From positions 309,711 through 355,638 of the forward strand of contig JBNGIO010006265.1 in assembly GCA_049999805.1 (NCBI GenBank): a stretch of DNA of 45,928 nucleotides, given 5' to 3'. This DNA comes from Folioceros fuciformis. Its lineage: Eukaryota > Anthocerotophyta > Anthocerotopsida > Anthocerotales. The notes under the pieces were generated by a model. It had not been told where the DNA came from, searched no databases, and saw nothing but the letters and a program-made list of their open reading frames with translations. Of the stretch, positions 22,210 to 34,600 are shown piece by piece. The translations under genes were made by a program, and so were the position numbers. Numbering within the stretch: the stretch's first letter is position 1; each line of letters starts with the position of its first letter.

Positions 22210-23091
22210 CTAATTGTCGTCAGCATTTTGTTTGTTTCTCATAATGGGTAATGACATATTTATTCACCTGTGTTATTTCACTTTACGTCCCTGTATATGG
22301 TATGTATTAAATGTAATTAGTTTAGAACATTTGTATTCCTGTCGGACCCAATGTCGGATAGCCTTCTATGCTCATTTCAATCCCCATCCCCCCCTCCTTA
22401 TTATAGTGGGATGGGAGTCCCATCACCCATCCTCTCAAATGTGAAAGCGTCGTCACTGCATAACTCGTTCAGATCGGACCCACATCGCGCGGATTCGGGC
22501 CGCGTATTTGTTATCTTATGTGTTTAATTCACATTCACGTACAAGGGACGCCAGTGTAAGCAATCATTGTGAGATATTATGAATAAAAATTGAAACTGAG
22601 CTTGAATCCAGCAGCCTGGGGCCGAGTCCATGGATGAGCCGCCTTAAAAAAGATTGTTCCTCCCCTTCTCTTTTTGAACATCATTACCTACTCCAATTCC
22701 ATCAATCTACTTAACTGAGTAAGATTGTTCTTATACTTTAGGTACTTCATATTCTTATTTCATTCCCCAAAAACGACCCCTGTCACAGTCGTTGTTGGGT
22801 TTACGTCTCTATCTGGGAGATAGGACAAAGCGTGGAGACCATGACTGTCGTGTCAGGCAAAGTTGTATACGATGCAAAGACGAATACAGTACTCACGTTC
22901 GTATCAGGGCATATTCGCCTACGGACATTACTCAGTTCAGTGCCAAGGAGAGCGTCTGCAAGGTGTGACGACCATGTTTGGTTGCCACGTCCAACCCGTC
23001 GTTGTCCATATACATAATTCACACCACTTAGCCAAATCTGCAGCTGCTGCCCATGGCCAATCTGTGCCAGACGAGCTAAGACGTTTGATAG
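22210..23091. other. AT-rich intergenic region
   Basis: I see no gene. It is clearly more AT-rich than the genes on either side (about 22.2-22.8 kb) and holds the 5' flank of the 395-aa gene and the 3' flank of the BTB gene. Confidence 0.5.
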
Positions 23092-24673
23092 TCATGGAGG
23101 GCAACTGCTCTGGTTCGTGATCTCACAGAAGTCTTTGAAACTGCTCTCCAAGTCCAATATGGGAGCCGACCTGTTGTTGAGAAGGATGTCGGATTGTATC
23201 CACAAGCTCAGAATTTTCTGCTGGTCAACGGGTCTCAAGCTCTTGAGGACAGCTTCCAAAGCCTCGGTGATAGCCTGCTTCGGATCCTTGCAGTTATTTA
23301 GTATGTCCACATATCTCGGGTTGAGAGCATCAGGGAAGAGACGATGGCTGTTGACGTACATTTGCACTTGGCAGACACTAGGTTTTCCGAAGTGGTTCCT
23401 GTCCTCTGAAGAGCAAGATACCTTCCTGTCGAATATGTGTGCGATGACAGCGAACCACTTGCACACAAATTTGCATCGGTTGTCACAGTCACAGATGACT
23501 TCTCCTCGCTCCAGAGCCTCCAGCAAGCGCAGAAGCACGAGGAAGAAGGCCACAACCACTGCCGAGGCTCGTTGTTGAAGGGGCCCGGATGTCGCTGGCC
23601 ATTTCTGGAACACGTTGCACACAAGGAAAGAGGAAAACTCTATTTTGTCGAGGGTCATGACAGCTAAGGCCTTGTGGCCCACCTGGAGGTCGATTGCCCT
23701 CTCGAACAGCCAGATTGATCTGTTGCAGAAAGCCCTGGTCTCATCAGGCGACGGGAACCCGACGTTGTTGCTGGGGGCATGATTCCGCTGGACCACGCAT
23801 TGGTTCTGCAAGTTTTGCAGTCTCTGCTTCCAGTCCACGAACGTTTTCTCCCACTCCCCAAGCACGAGTGCCCTAATGTTCTGGTTGCTGCATGCCGACA
23901 CATCGTTCACACGGGCCCACAGGTCTTCCAACAGGGACGGCTCCAAGGAGGTGAGATCCATAGATACCAGAAGGTAAGACAGGGAGTCCCGCTCCTCGGC
24001 GGCCCAGGGCACCTGTTGAAGGTATGAGAGTGCAGCACATACGCCTGGATTGAACAGGAAATGGGCCGAGAGTTGCAACACTTGCAGGGCCTGTGAAACG
24101 TCTTTGAATCGGACTTGCAGAAGGCCCGTGGGAGGAAAAGAGGTGGACTTCGCAGATGACCCTTTCTCATGGTGTGCGTGATACATCAGACGGAAGCACT
24201 TCTCGTACGTGGAGTGGTGGACACTACTCAGACAACTGCACACAGAAGTAGACTCCACGGTTTTGCGTGGTGCAAGGTTCAGTTCAGCACACCGCAGGAT
24301 TTGCAAAAACAAACAGACAAGAGTCTCACCTCAAGGGGACAACGGGCAGAGGCCTGCTTCTCGACTGAGTTACCGGACAATCATGCACTCCCGCACCTCC
24401 CTTCCATCTATCAGACAGGAGAGAGTTGAAATACCCAGACTGCTGCTTCAAAATTTCTGTAAGCATTGGAATCTCCAGCAGCACATGAGCTCCCTCCTCG
24501 GGGAGTCTAATGAAGCTTGGGCCGAAGGCATCGCAAGCCGGGAGACTCCAGTCACCTGTCTTGCGTGATCTGTCCGAACCAGTCACTTGTATCAGCACGT
24601 CGGAGCACTTGCACATGTTACCGATGATAATTCTCTGAGTGACCGTCTTTTTGGGTCTCCCTACTGCAGCCAT
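23092..24673 (-). CDS. BTB/POZ domain protein (At1g63850/At3g05675-like)
   Basis: Two exons, 24673-24330 and 24235-23092, join in phase 2 (donor AG|GTGAGA, acceptor TGTGCAG) to give 495 aa. The first exon opens MAAVGRPKKTV and holds the start of a BTB/POZ fold: CSDVLIQVTG, then IPMLTEILKQQSGYFNSLL and SDRW. Exon 2 continues the fold and then carries the helical region of the plant family (FNPGVCAALSYLQQVPWAAE, LEDLWARVNDVS and long Leu-rich helices). Plant BTB proteins of this group are predicted CUL3-type E3 adaptors; the substrates are unknown. The start is the ATG just before the conserved part; an in-frame ATG 51 codons upstream has no similarity. This gene is divergent from CYFIP. Confidence 0.83.
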
Positions 24674-25494
24674 CGTTAACTGTACAAGAACACGGAGATT
24701 GAGGGCCCTCACACGGTAGCACCCGCAGAGCCCTCCATCACCACCCACTCCAACACTCCAACCTGAATTCGGTAGGTTTGGGGATTTACGGTCAGCCAAA
24801 CAGACGCACGGTGCCAGCATCCCCACCCAAAAACACTGGGCGTTGACCGCAACAGCAACCCGTTACGGAACCTGAGCGAGCATGCTCCCCTGCCTAGCTT
24901 GCATCTCTCACTCCGCCTGCCAACCTCTTTCTTCTCACCCCACTACCACCGACTGACACACACACCCACAAGGACTGACTTTTGCTCCACCTGCCCGGCC
25001 CGCGAGCTTAAGAGCAAGAGCGTGCGCAAGTGGAGCTCGGGAGAAGAACCCAACACTTCAAGACTGGACTACTTCCCTGCTGACACAAGTAGCGTGGCTA
25101 CACATCATCCATGGCGGCAATACGTTTAATACGCGGAGGAACAGGACTCTGGAAAGCCAGCACAAATCAACTCCCCTCATCTACCTACTGCTCCAGTCCC
25201 AGTACATACTACGTCTGAGGAGCGTAGTTTCGCGACTGGTTTCACGAGAGCCAGATCATGCTACCAGAGTAATGAAGGCGTTGGTCACGTGGTCCACGGC
25301 GTTGCATTGAAGATTCTACATCATCGTCACTCGAGTTCTGTGCCTCTATCACAGTCTCCATCCCGTAAAGTGTTGTTGATGCCATTTCCGAGCTTTGGGG
25401 TTACGATCAGGTCAAATCCTCCCAGAAGCAGCCTCTTATTTTTACCCTCAAGAGTTTTGCGATGCAGCTGCACATCAGCATCAGCAGCTTTTGC

Positions 25495-25602
25495 ATGTAC
25501 ATACATACATACAACTGTATGTACAGTAAAGTATGTCTGTGCACTGTGTACTGACTGTCTTGTGGTATCATGTGTTATTCTATGTATGTACATACATACA
25601 AG
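25495..25602. repeat. CATA/TGTA tetranucleotide clusters with inverted symmetry
   Basis: Two clusters of ACAT/GTAT units (about 25496-25525 and 25581-25602). Because the units occur in both orientations, each cluster can fold back on itself and the two can pair with each other. Confidence 0.75.
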
Positions 25603-26284
25603 AGTACGACATCCCCTTTTGGGTGCGGTACAGCAACTGAAGGTCATCGGAGTCGGTGGCTCGAAGCTCCTGCAGCTTGCGCGGCGAACTAAGCATGGCG
25701 ACCGACTGCTATGCATTTCATCCTCTCCTTGAACCCTAAATTTCGTAGGCCAGAGCACGCTGGAGGGAGCAGGATAGATAGTGCTCCTGGGCATGATGAA
25801 CCAACAACTTATGGACGGGATGTTTGTGGGCTGACGAAAGAAGTCTCAAAGTCCCAGGCCTTCTCACGGGACCACTGGGACCTTCTCCCAAAACTCCGCA
25901 GGCAGCTGATGACTGGAGTGCAATTGCTGCGCAGTCCAGTTGCAATTTTCACCGTCCCAAACGAATCCTCAGAGTTAATTACAGTATAAAGAAGATATGG
26001 GATCCCTTTCCCAGCGACACCAAGTGCGAGCACGGCATGGACTCCCGCCCAAACCGCCGACACTGCCTCTTGCACTGGCAGCCCTTAGATGTGAGCTGAT
26101 GAGAGCTTGTGCGGCGTCTGGGTTGTCCTGCACCCGCAATGATGAACATCTGTCACTCCTTTTCCACAGCGTTGCATGACAGGAGCTCCCGTAACCAAAA
26201 ATCCGGGACTGTGCATCCGACATCCGGCAGCGTGAGTTGGGGCAAGGACAATCCTTGACCCGACCGGACTCCCAGTCTCCCAGA

Positions 26285-26308
26285 CCCAGTCCCAGTCCCA
26301 GTCCCAGT
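26285..26308 (+). repeat. (CCCAGT)4 hexanucleotide array
   Basis: Four perfect tandem CCCAGT units. Confidence 0.9.
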
Positions 26309-26822
26309 TCCACTTCCAGAGTGCTGCTGAGCAGGATTTACGTTTTCACCCTCGCGAAGTCACACCACCCCGGTTTTACCTGACTGGTTACCGGGCAGAG
26401 AAAAGCTGTCGCAGCAGCTCCAGCGATGGCGAAGTGTCGCTGCAGTGCTGCAGCGCGGTAGTGCTCCGACACGTTGGTAATTTTCTGGGCGCTTCGCCCG
26501 ACGCCGCTGCTCCCTCAGCTCCTCTTGTAGCCTCTGCTCGGTGCGGTGCTGAAGACCTGGAGAAGAGTCACCTCACCCAGCTCGCGCGGTTGTTGGAAGC
26601 GGGCTCGGCTTGCACGCCTCGTCGCCAATGGGCAGCTGAGCCAGGCTGGGCTTGGATTGCGGGAACTGAGTAGACGAGGGAAGCAATCCTGGGAGGAAGT
26701 CGGGAGCAGAAAGGCTTCTCCTCTGCTCAGGGAAGGGGCACGAGTGCAGTGGAGGGCTTGATTGCATTGTGCCAACAGAGTGGAATTGCTTTGGTTGGTG
26801 GACTATTTTCAGGCAAGCACAA

Positions 26823-29800
26823 ATGGCTGCCGTGCCAGTGGAGGATGCTGTGGCTGCGTTATCCACTTTCTCGTTGGAGGTCGGTTTGCATTCTCTCACC
26901 GATTGGGTCCTATCGCAATGCATGCCTGTCTTGCATTTGTACAGTGCAGCACTGGCTTCCAGCACCATTAGAGTAGCTATACTCAGGCCACAAAGCTCCG
27001 AGGATACTTGTTCCATGACGACGAAGCATCACCTCAATGCGAGTTGTGTTGTTGCATCTTTGAACAAGTGTTGTCCTTTGGGCCTGTTTTCAGGATGACC
27101 AGCCAGGTATCCAGGGTTTGGCTGCGACATTGTCGTGTGGAAAGACTGCTTCTGAAAGCCCAATTGGTACTCAGCAACGCTCCACCTGCGGTCATCCTCG
27201 GAGTTTTGGTTGAGTTGCCAAGTGCAGGGATTTGTGAGAAACTGATTGATTGTGTTGGGAACCTGTGTTATTCAGGTTATGAGGATGTCCATGCCTATCG
27301 GTTAAGTTTGTCAGAGGACACCAAGGCCATCAACCATTTGGTTCGTGCTCAATCCTTCGTCCCTGGAATCTTTTTTCTCATGTCCGTCAGCATTGTGTAG
27401 CGTATGACTTTTCTTCTTATGTTCTGTCAACAGGAGACGCTCATTTTGGAAGGGAAGGAAATGATTTCCGTTCTTTACACCTACAGGAGTTGTGTGAAAG
27501 CTTTACCTCAGGTTTGTGCTTAACACAAAAAAACGTTTAGCAAGGCTGGTTTGTAATAAGAGTTGGTCCAAATTACACCTCCGTAGACAAGCTCGAAAGG
27601 TCCTTTCATTGGAAACCTTGTGTTCTTGCAGCTGCCGGACTCAATGAAACAAAGTCAAGGGGACTTGTATTTGGAAACCTATCAAGTTCTTGACATTGAG
27701 ATTGGACGCCTTCGTGAGATTCAGGTCTGGCAGGCAGCAGCTGCATCCAAGGCAAGTTTCATCTGTAGTGCTGTCTCCCAGCCCATTCCTCTTTTCAACC
27801 TTGTGGGGAACGCTGCTCCCCTCAAGCAAAACCGCTATTCACTTGATAGAAGCAACTGCACCTCTTCCTAACTTCAGGTGTTCATGCCTGGATTACGTTT
27901 CTCGTTTGCCCATGGGTCCCACTGTGATCTACAGGCAATATTGATCAGCTTCCTTGTCTTGCAGTTGGCATCTGACATGCACCGATTCTCACGGCCTGAG
28001 CGTCGACTGAATGGTCCAACTGTCACTCATATGTGGTAAGCTGTGGCAATATATCTGGCTTGCATTGTCCCTCTTGTTTTCGTACATGATGACACATACA
28101 CCCTACCTAATCTGTTTCAGGTGCATGATAAAGCTTTTGGACGTACTGCTGCAGCTGGATCATCTGAAGAATGCTAAAGCCAGCATTCCCAACGACTTCT
28201 CTTGGTATAAGAGGTATTTGAAGAATGAACAACCAACTCCTTTCACTTACTAGGACGTTTGCATCCTGTATGTCTCATTGCAATGTCTAGTCGGGTTCCC
28301 AGTCAATGGAGTTGTGTGTTCTGATGCAGAACGTTCACTCAGGTCAGCACGCACTGGCCAGATACTGAGACAATGAGAGAGGAGCTGGATGATCTGCAGG
28401 TTTCAATCTTCCTGGTCTCCTCAACCGCAGAAGTGTACACACGAAATTTCATCAGTCAATGTAGCATTACCAACTCTATGTATGTTCTTGGACAGATGTT
28501 TCTCAGCGCAAGATGGGCAATCCTCTTGAATATTCAAGCTGAGCTGTTCAGGATGAGCAAGTACGTGACTATCTGATTATTGGAGTTATTTTTTTGAACG
28601 GTTTGCACGTGTGGATGAGGTGTCCTTGTCAAGAATGGTTCTAATTCGGTGAGGGATCCCTTTCTTGCTCAGCGTTGAGGATATTCTCCAAGTGCTGATG
28701 CTTTTCTGCTTGGAATCTTTGGAGTCCGATCGAGTGCTTTTCTATTCTGAGAGGCATACCCTTCTTAGAGTTCTGCCTGTGCTCGTTCTACTGGCCACAC
28801 CATCTGAGAAGGACAGTGACTCCTTCTTCAAGAAAGTCAAAGTTGCCCGTCTCATTCGTATATTCAGAGTAAGCTATCTGATAACCTGGTTAACTTCAAG
28901 CATAGGCAAACCTGCAATGGTCACGTTTCTCTTGTAGCTGACATACTGTTTATTATGGGTGTTGTGATTTAGTTGGTGAGCAACTCTTTGTCCTGTTTTC
29001 CAGAGGGACCCCGTGATACCTGCATTTCCAGACCTACATCTCGCTCCTGCAATGATGCTGAAGGAGCTGTCACCATTCTTTCGGAGAGTTGCTGCCCAGA
29101 GTCGCCTGCTAGCACTTCCTGCCCCGCATGAGCTTCCTCCCAAGGATGCTATTGAATATCCACAATGCATATAGTGCCGCGGGGAACGCATAGTCTGGTC
29201 TCCTCCAGTGATTATTTGTTTTACTTTTCTTTGGTGAAAAGAGTGCTGTGTCTTGACCTTAACTATGGTACATACCAGAAAATGTATTCAATTGTACATC
29301 ATATAGCTGCCATAAGAACAGCACATGATGAATACTGCTTGCGGTATGCAGCTGCCCTCAATCAGGTGAAATTTCCACCCAAAGCACATCTATATTCTTG
29401 GGAGCGTGATTGGTAGTTCATAGGGCCACTTTCGTTGAATATTCACCTTTGAAAATGTGCAGCTGCAATTGTACAAGTCTGCAAGAGCCAAGGATGACGT
29501 ATCTGGACCACAGATCAAACAGGAAATGTATCTAGTGATTGTGGAAGGATTTCAACGACTCAGTGATTGGACAGGGCGCATTTGGGAGCAGTGTGCTTGG
29601 AAGTTCTCACGGCCTGCAAAGGATGCTGAGGCGTTGGATCCAGAAACAGACACCCATGTTAGTGACTATGAAAAGGTACAAAAGTCTTTGGTTGCATATA
29701 GCTCAGTGCCGTGGCCCTGCGGCTGGAGTTGGTCGGTACAACCTCAACAGCTAGTGTTGTTTCAAACACAGGTTGTCCGATACAATTATTCTCCATCAGA

Positions 29801-32800
29801 GAGAAAAGCATTACTAGAGCTCACAAGCTACATCAAAGGAGTGGGCACAATGATGGAGCAAATAGACACATTTGTGGCGGACACAATTTGGGAAACCGTG
29901 CATGCCCAGATTCAAGATTTCGTGCAGAACAAGTTTTCAATCATGTTACGGACGTCATTCAAGAAGAAGAAGGACATCTCCAGGTCGCTGCTAATGGTGG
30001 CATTCAGTTCTCTTTGAGGTTGCTCACGCATTACTCTTGCACAGCTGGGAGGATTTTCCTAACTAGTACTTGGAACAGGATCCTGACAGATATGCGCACA
30101 ATAGCAGCTGATTTGGTAGGGAAAGCCAGTAAGGAAACTGAACAGTCTGCTGACAAGAAAACAAGGGAAGATGCTGACGGTCTTGCGACCTTCCTTCCTC
30201 GTCCAGCTCCTCCTACGGCAGCTCAGGTGTGTACACGTCGAGTCATGTTGGTTCACCACGCCAGGACTAGAATGTATCACTGAATGCCCAGATCTGTCCC
30301 ATGCAGCTGCACTGTCTACAGTTTCTTATCCATGAGCTAGTTTCGGGAGGTTCCCCAAAGAAGGCAGGAGGATTTTTTGGCAGTAATGACACAGAGATTC
30401 CGGCTGCTGACATGAGGCAGTTAGAAGCTTTTTTCAACAAACTTGTGTTCTTACCTCACATCCTTGACTACAGAGGTAGCTTTTTATGTCTTGCGTTTTA
30501 GCCGATGAGCTGACCATTCGTGGGTTGGTCAATCTGTGACTGCTGTATGTGGACGCGTGAATGCAGCAACCTTAGGACACGTTACAGACTTGGGCTTCCT
30601 GTGGTTCAGAGAGTTCTATCTAGAAACTTCTCGTGTTATTCAGGTGAGTCTGGTCATCAGTAACTGAGATGAGTCAACTGCTTAGCATTCCTATCCTCAC
30701 CCACATCTAGTAACCAAAATGCATTCGGGTGGTCAGTTCCCCATTGAGTGCTCCCTTCCCTGGATGTTGGTGGACCACATTATTGAGTCAGAAGACACTG
30801 GGTTGCTGGAGTGCCTACTCATGCCTTTTGACATCTACAATGACTCTGCGGATTATGCACTTCGGAGCTTGAAGCAACGGTTTCTGTACGATGAGATAGA
30901 AGCTGAGGTATCTGTATTTTGTTTGCCTGGCACTTCTACATGTGGGTGAACAGAGTGGCATTTTTCGTGGGCTTGAAGTTCTATTCTGCAGGTGGACTTG
31001 TGTTTCGATCAACTGGTATTCAAGCTGAGTGATCACATGTTCGCCTACTACAAAAGTCGTGCAGCAAGGTACTGTGCAAGCTTTTCCTTTGGGTCCNNNN
31101 NNNNNNNNNNNNNNNNNNNNNNNNNNNNNNNNNNNNNNNNNNNNNNNNNNNNNNNNNNNNNNNNNNNNNNNNNNNNNNNNNNNNNNNNNNNNNNNNTGAC
31201 AGAGCAGAGGTGACCAAAACAGAGTTTTGTTTTTTGTCACGTGGGGTTATGCAGTAAATTGCTCGATCCAAGTTTCCTTTCGGTGTTAGAGAACCGCCAA
31301 AAGTATCTTGTTTTCCCAAGACGCTATGACGTACTGTTTAAAGTGCGACGAGTGAAGGTCAAGGATTTCCTCTCAAGTTGTCTTTTTATAAATAATGTTA
31401 AGATAAATCCATGGCGTGGAATCGTGCTGAAGTTCTCTTGTTTGCAGCTCCTTGGCAGAACAATTGACTTAGCCTTTCTCATTGCTCAACGCTTGAACAA
31501 AGTCTTCAGAGAAAACCTGGACTTCTTGCTGGAACGCTTTGAGGCACATGACCTTTGCTCTATCGTGGTATGCTGCATTGTACCAAGTTGTTTCAGCATT
31601 TCAGAGAGCAATGGAGGACTTTGCCACCAAGTATCTCTCCTGTTTTCTGACTTGCTCTCTCTTGTTTGTTGGGATATCAGGAGCTCCAAAACCTTATTGA
31701 AATTTTGAGGCTCACGCACGAATTGTTAGCAGAGCACCTGAACCTCGACCCATTCAAGGCTATCTTTAGTGAAATGGCTGAGAACATCTCTCTCGTGTCC
31801 TTTTCAGGACGAATAGCTACTCAGGTAGCATGGCAGCATTCTGAACTCGGTTTCTGATTTTTTTAAGCAGTTCACTCAAATAAATCGGATAGTATGCTTT
31901 GAACTATCATCTGACTGCCGTTTGACAGGTCTTTCTCGAAATGCAAAATGACTTCTTGCCCAACTTCAATTTGTGCAACACGACTCAAAGGTTTATCCGA
32001 TCCCCAAAGGCATGTCAACGACCAGTGAAGCGACCTGCCTTTGTCCACGCAAGTCCCAGCTTCCTCTGTGGCACAACGGTGAGCAGCTTTTTGGCATATC
32101 CTGTTTTGTACCAGGGCAGCGTTTTGGATTATCCTGTTTTGTACCAGGCTGCGTAGACAATGTGTCACCGTCTCTGGTTTTGCGAACAGGATCTCAACCA
32201 GGCGCATGCAGCACTTGCAGAACTTTATGGCAAATTCTTTGGCTTGCCTCATATGTTGGCAATCGTCAAGCTGTTGGGGTCTCGTTCTATTCCTTGGCTG
32301 GTCCGAGCTTTGCTTGACCACTTATCTCAAAAGGCATGTTGAACTGCTCTTGGCCTCTTGTTCTGACTACTACTGTCAAGTATGACGACAAGCGATTTAA
32401 GTTGTTTTCAAATTCTTCCAGGTTACAGGTACTTTGGAACCAATCATTACTGAGATACGTGCCTCCCTTCCTAAAGCCATCAGTGTTCCTCCATCCGAGG
32501 TGGGCGTCGCAGGTGAGTTCTATGTGTAAGTTCCTGGGCTTGACTTTGCAGTGCACCATTTGAGAATGAAGTCAACGCTGCGAAAATATAATATTGCTGA
32601 AGGCGAAAATTTCCTTCCTGTCGTCTTGCAGGTTGTTTTCACATTCTGAAAGATCAGCTGCAGTGGGCGACTAACTATGATGGGAAGGTTGAAGCACTTC
32701 AGTGCTGCAAAGAAATAGGAAGCATTGTTGTTTGGATCAGCCTTCTTGACACTGCCATGGTGGGTACATGTAGCCCAGAGTCGTGCACGGCGGATCAGCT

Positions 32801-33996
32801 CACTTTTTGTAGAAGCCTATTGATCAGTTCTTTTGACCTCTCATGCAGCGTGAGGTCGAAACCAGCTGGTTCATGCAAGTTGCACCTTGGCTTGGTGTTG
32901 TTCCTGGAAGTGAAGGCCAAATGCAGCAACTTCTGGCTGATGATGGTCATAGCCCACTTGTCAGCCTCTTCAAAAAAGCAACACAAATAGTTGTTGCAAA
33001 TACAGCAACTCTATGTCCTCCCACATCTGCAGCAATAGCGAAGCAAGCGGAAGTTGCAGGTATATGTTGCATGTCTCACGGGTTTATGTCCCACATGTGT
33101 GATTAGGTTCTCTGAAGCTGTTCTATGCTCCTTTTTTATGGACCACATTGATGCTGTGCGAGACTTTTTGGTGACCGTGTTGATGCTGTGGCAGATTTGC
33201 TTTATATGAACAACCTTCAAACAGGCAGTATACTTGATTACACACTGGCCTACCTCAGCGCGGTTTTGGATTCCATCCGCGGGAAATTTAATGCACCCAC
33301 CAAAACGGGACTCATAGAGATAACAAGTACGAAGGAGTTTCACCGGGTGTTCAGTGGCCTTCAGTTTGTAAGTTCCTGGGCTCTTGTTCCATGAATCTAT
33401 CTGCACGCTTGTATCAACTGGGACGAGCCCTGATTAGAATCTCCAATGCAGGTGTATTGTGGGCAACCAATTGGAGAGGTAGACTCTAATGCAGATCGCT
33501 TCGGAGATGGGGTCGCATGGGGAGGGTGTACCGTAATGTATCTCCTTGGGCAGCATCTGCGATTTGAGCTCCTCGATTTTATCTACCATCTCCTGAACGT
33601 GGCTGACGCAGAGGCCCTGTCCATCACACAAACGATGCTTATTGATAGGAAACAGACTGCTCCTTACGACAATGTAAAGGGCTTCCTGCCTCTCCACCTC
33701 AGCTCAAGTTTTTCCTGTCAAGAGCTTCTGTGGGATGCTGACCTCAGCAGACCTTGCAGCCCTGACACATACATTTGATGTTTCGTTCTCAGGATTTGAC
33801 AGGTTTCTTGGAGAATGCCAAGAGATGTAGAAGGCTCAACAGCCATGTACTTTCAGTGCTACGGGCCCGATCTCCAAACGAGGACAAAGCGGCATGTCTA
33901 GTGAAACAGAGCGGTACTGTTGTCCATAGGATCAAGTATCCGACGACCCCGTCAGCATTCGATAATCTACCATTGAAAGGTCAGGCTTTCGCTTAA
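26823..33996 (+). CDS. PIR: CYFIP/PIR121 (SRA1), WAVE/SCAR complex subunit
   Basis: Thirty exons: 26823-26879, 27094-27166, 27276-27340, 27434-27511, 27632-27751, 27965-28035, 28121-28213, 28330-28399, 28496-28560, 28673-28868, 29004-29155, 29272-29365, 29463-29675, 29772-29983, 30079-30226, 30307-30475, 30567-30643, 30737-30907, 30992-31068, 31255-31357, 31448-31567, 31681-31824, 31929-32078, 32190-32333, 32422-32512, 32632-32759, 32849-33059, 33195-33367, 33452-33673 and 33793-33996. They total 1296 aa, against ~1283 in Arabidopsis PIR (PIROGI). Conserved blocks run end to end: MAAVPVEDAVAALSTFSLE, YRLSLSEDTKAIN, KASIPNDFSWYKR, FPIECSLPWMLVD, LLGRTIDLAFLIAQRLNKVF, DGVAWGGCTVMYLLGQ and, near the end, DNLPLKG. 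The protein binds active Rac/ROP GTPase and relays it through WAVE/SCAR to Arp2/3-driven actin branching at the cell cortex. The 100-N gap lies inside intron 19, so no coding sequence is lost. Intron 5 is GC-AG and intron 11 is AT-AC. Confidence 0.98.
27752..27964 (+). other. GC-AG intron (CYFIP intron 5)
   Basis: The donor is AAG|GCAAGT, a perfect consensus apart from the C. The acceptor is CTTGCAG. The only near GT (GCAA|GTTTC) would leave phase 1, but exon 6 (LASDMHRF) starts in phase 0. Confidence 0.93.
29156..29271 (+). other. U12-type AT-AC intron (CYFIP intron 11)
   Basis: The 116-nt intron starts ATATCC and ends GGTAC. A CCTTAAC block, matching the U12 branch-site core, lies at 29257-29263, with the branch A about 9 nt before the 3' end. 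No GT-AG or GC-AG pair joins the two flanking exons in frame. The AT-AC junction gives DAIE|YQKMYSIV, which aligns without gap to plant PIR. Positions 7-8 of the donor (AC instead of TT) depart from the consensus. Confidence 0.85.
31097..31196. other. assembly gap (100 N) in CYFIP intron 19
   Basis: A placeholder-length gap. Exons 19 and 20 on either side join in phase (phase 2 into AGT-AAA-TTG), so the gap lies entirely in the intron. Confidence 0.98.
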
Positions 33997-34600
33997 CTAA
34001 GGAGCACTGGGCTTAACCAAGCTCTGTATGAGAGCTTAGCCATTGATATGTACTAAGCTCGCGAGGGATTTCTGTTTCTGCAGAAGGAACTTCAGCTTCT
34101 CTAAGCAGTTATGATGAGGAACCCTTCAGTTAAGCGGAGGACACAACTTTCTCCGCCTATTGTGGCTGTACTGCTGAGCCCTCCTTGGAGTGGCGCTGGC
34201 AAGGCTGTATATCTGGGGATTTCTGCAGTCTTGATGTGCAGTGATCTTTGTACTTTTTCTTGGTTTCTATCCAAGAGCTGACATTTTTTTACACGAGGTC
34301 CAATCGTTGCACTTTCTCTTGGGACCACCCAACGAATGATGCTGCCTTCATGCCAGCCGCTAACGCCATAATCCCAGCGTATGGCAAATAGACATTATGG
34401 GAATTGAAACTAATAGAAAGGGTTGTGTTCTTGTATGAACGTTTAAAGGTGTCTAACTTATAAGGCACCTTGTCTGATGTCTAATGCTCTATACTAATTT
34501 CAATACCAAAATTAACTTTATGGGTGTTGAAATTAACTTAAAGCATTAGATATCCATTAGCCACAAGATGCTCATACAAATCCCTACATATAAATATCTA
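33997..34600. other. 3' flank of CYFIP and left edge of the AT-rich island
   Basis: No gene. Base composition shifts to AT-rich from about 34380. An imperfect inverted repeat (34481-34549) lies in the AT-rich part and is listed separately. Confidence 0.5.
34481..34549. repeat. imperfect inverted repeat (23-bp arms)
   Basis: The arms 34481-34503 and 34527-34549 pair over 23 positions with four mismatches around a 23-nt loop. The outer eight bases of each arm, CTAATGCT and its complement, are perfect. This could be a MITE-like element end or a small RNA foldback. Confidence 0.75.

Larger units (their letters stand above)
24674..26822. promoter_or_regulatory. 2.1-kb divergent intergenic region, BTB gene / CYFIP
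   Basis: No coding sequence is recognised. The left part should hold the BTB promoter. The right ~400 bp (about 26400-26822) is GC-rich and should hold the CYFIP 5' UTR. The middle carries CATA/TGTA tetranucleotide clusters and a short CCCAGT array. Confidence 0.45.

Noticed and set aside
25289-25794. Open frames of about 150 codons on both strands
   Set aside because: They overlap each other and run through CATA/TGTA repeats; no family resemblance.
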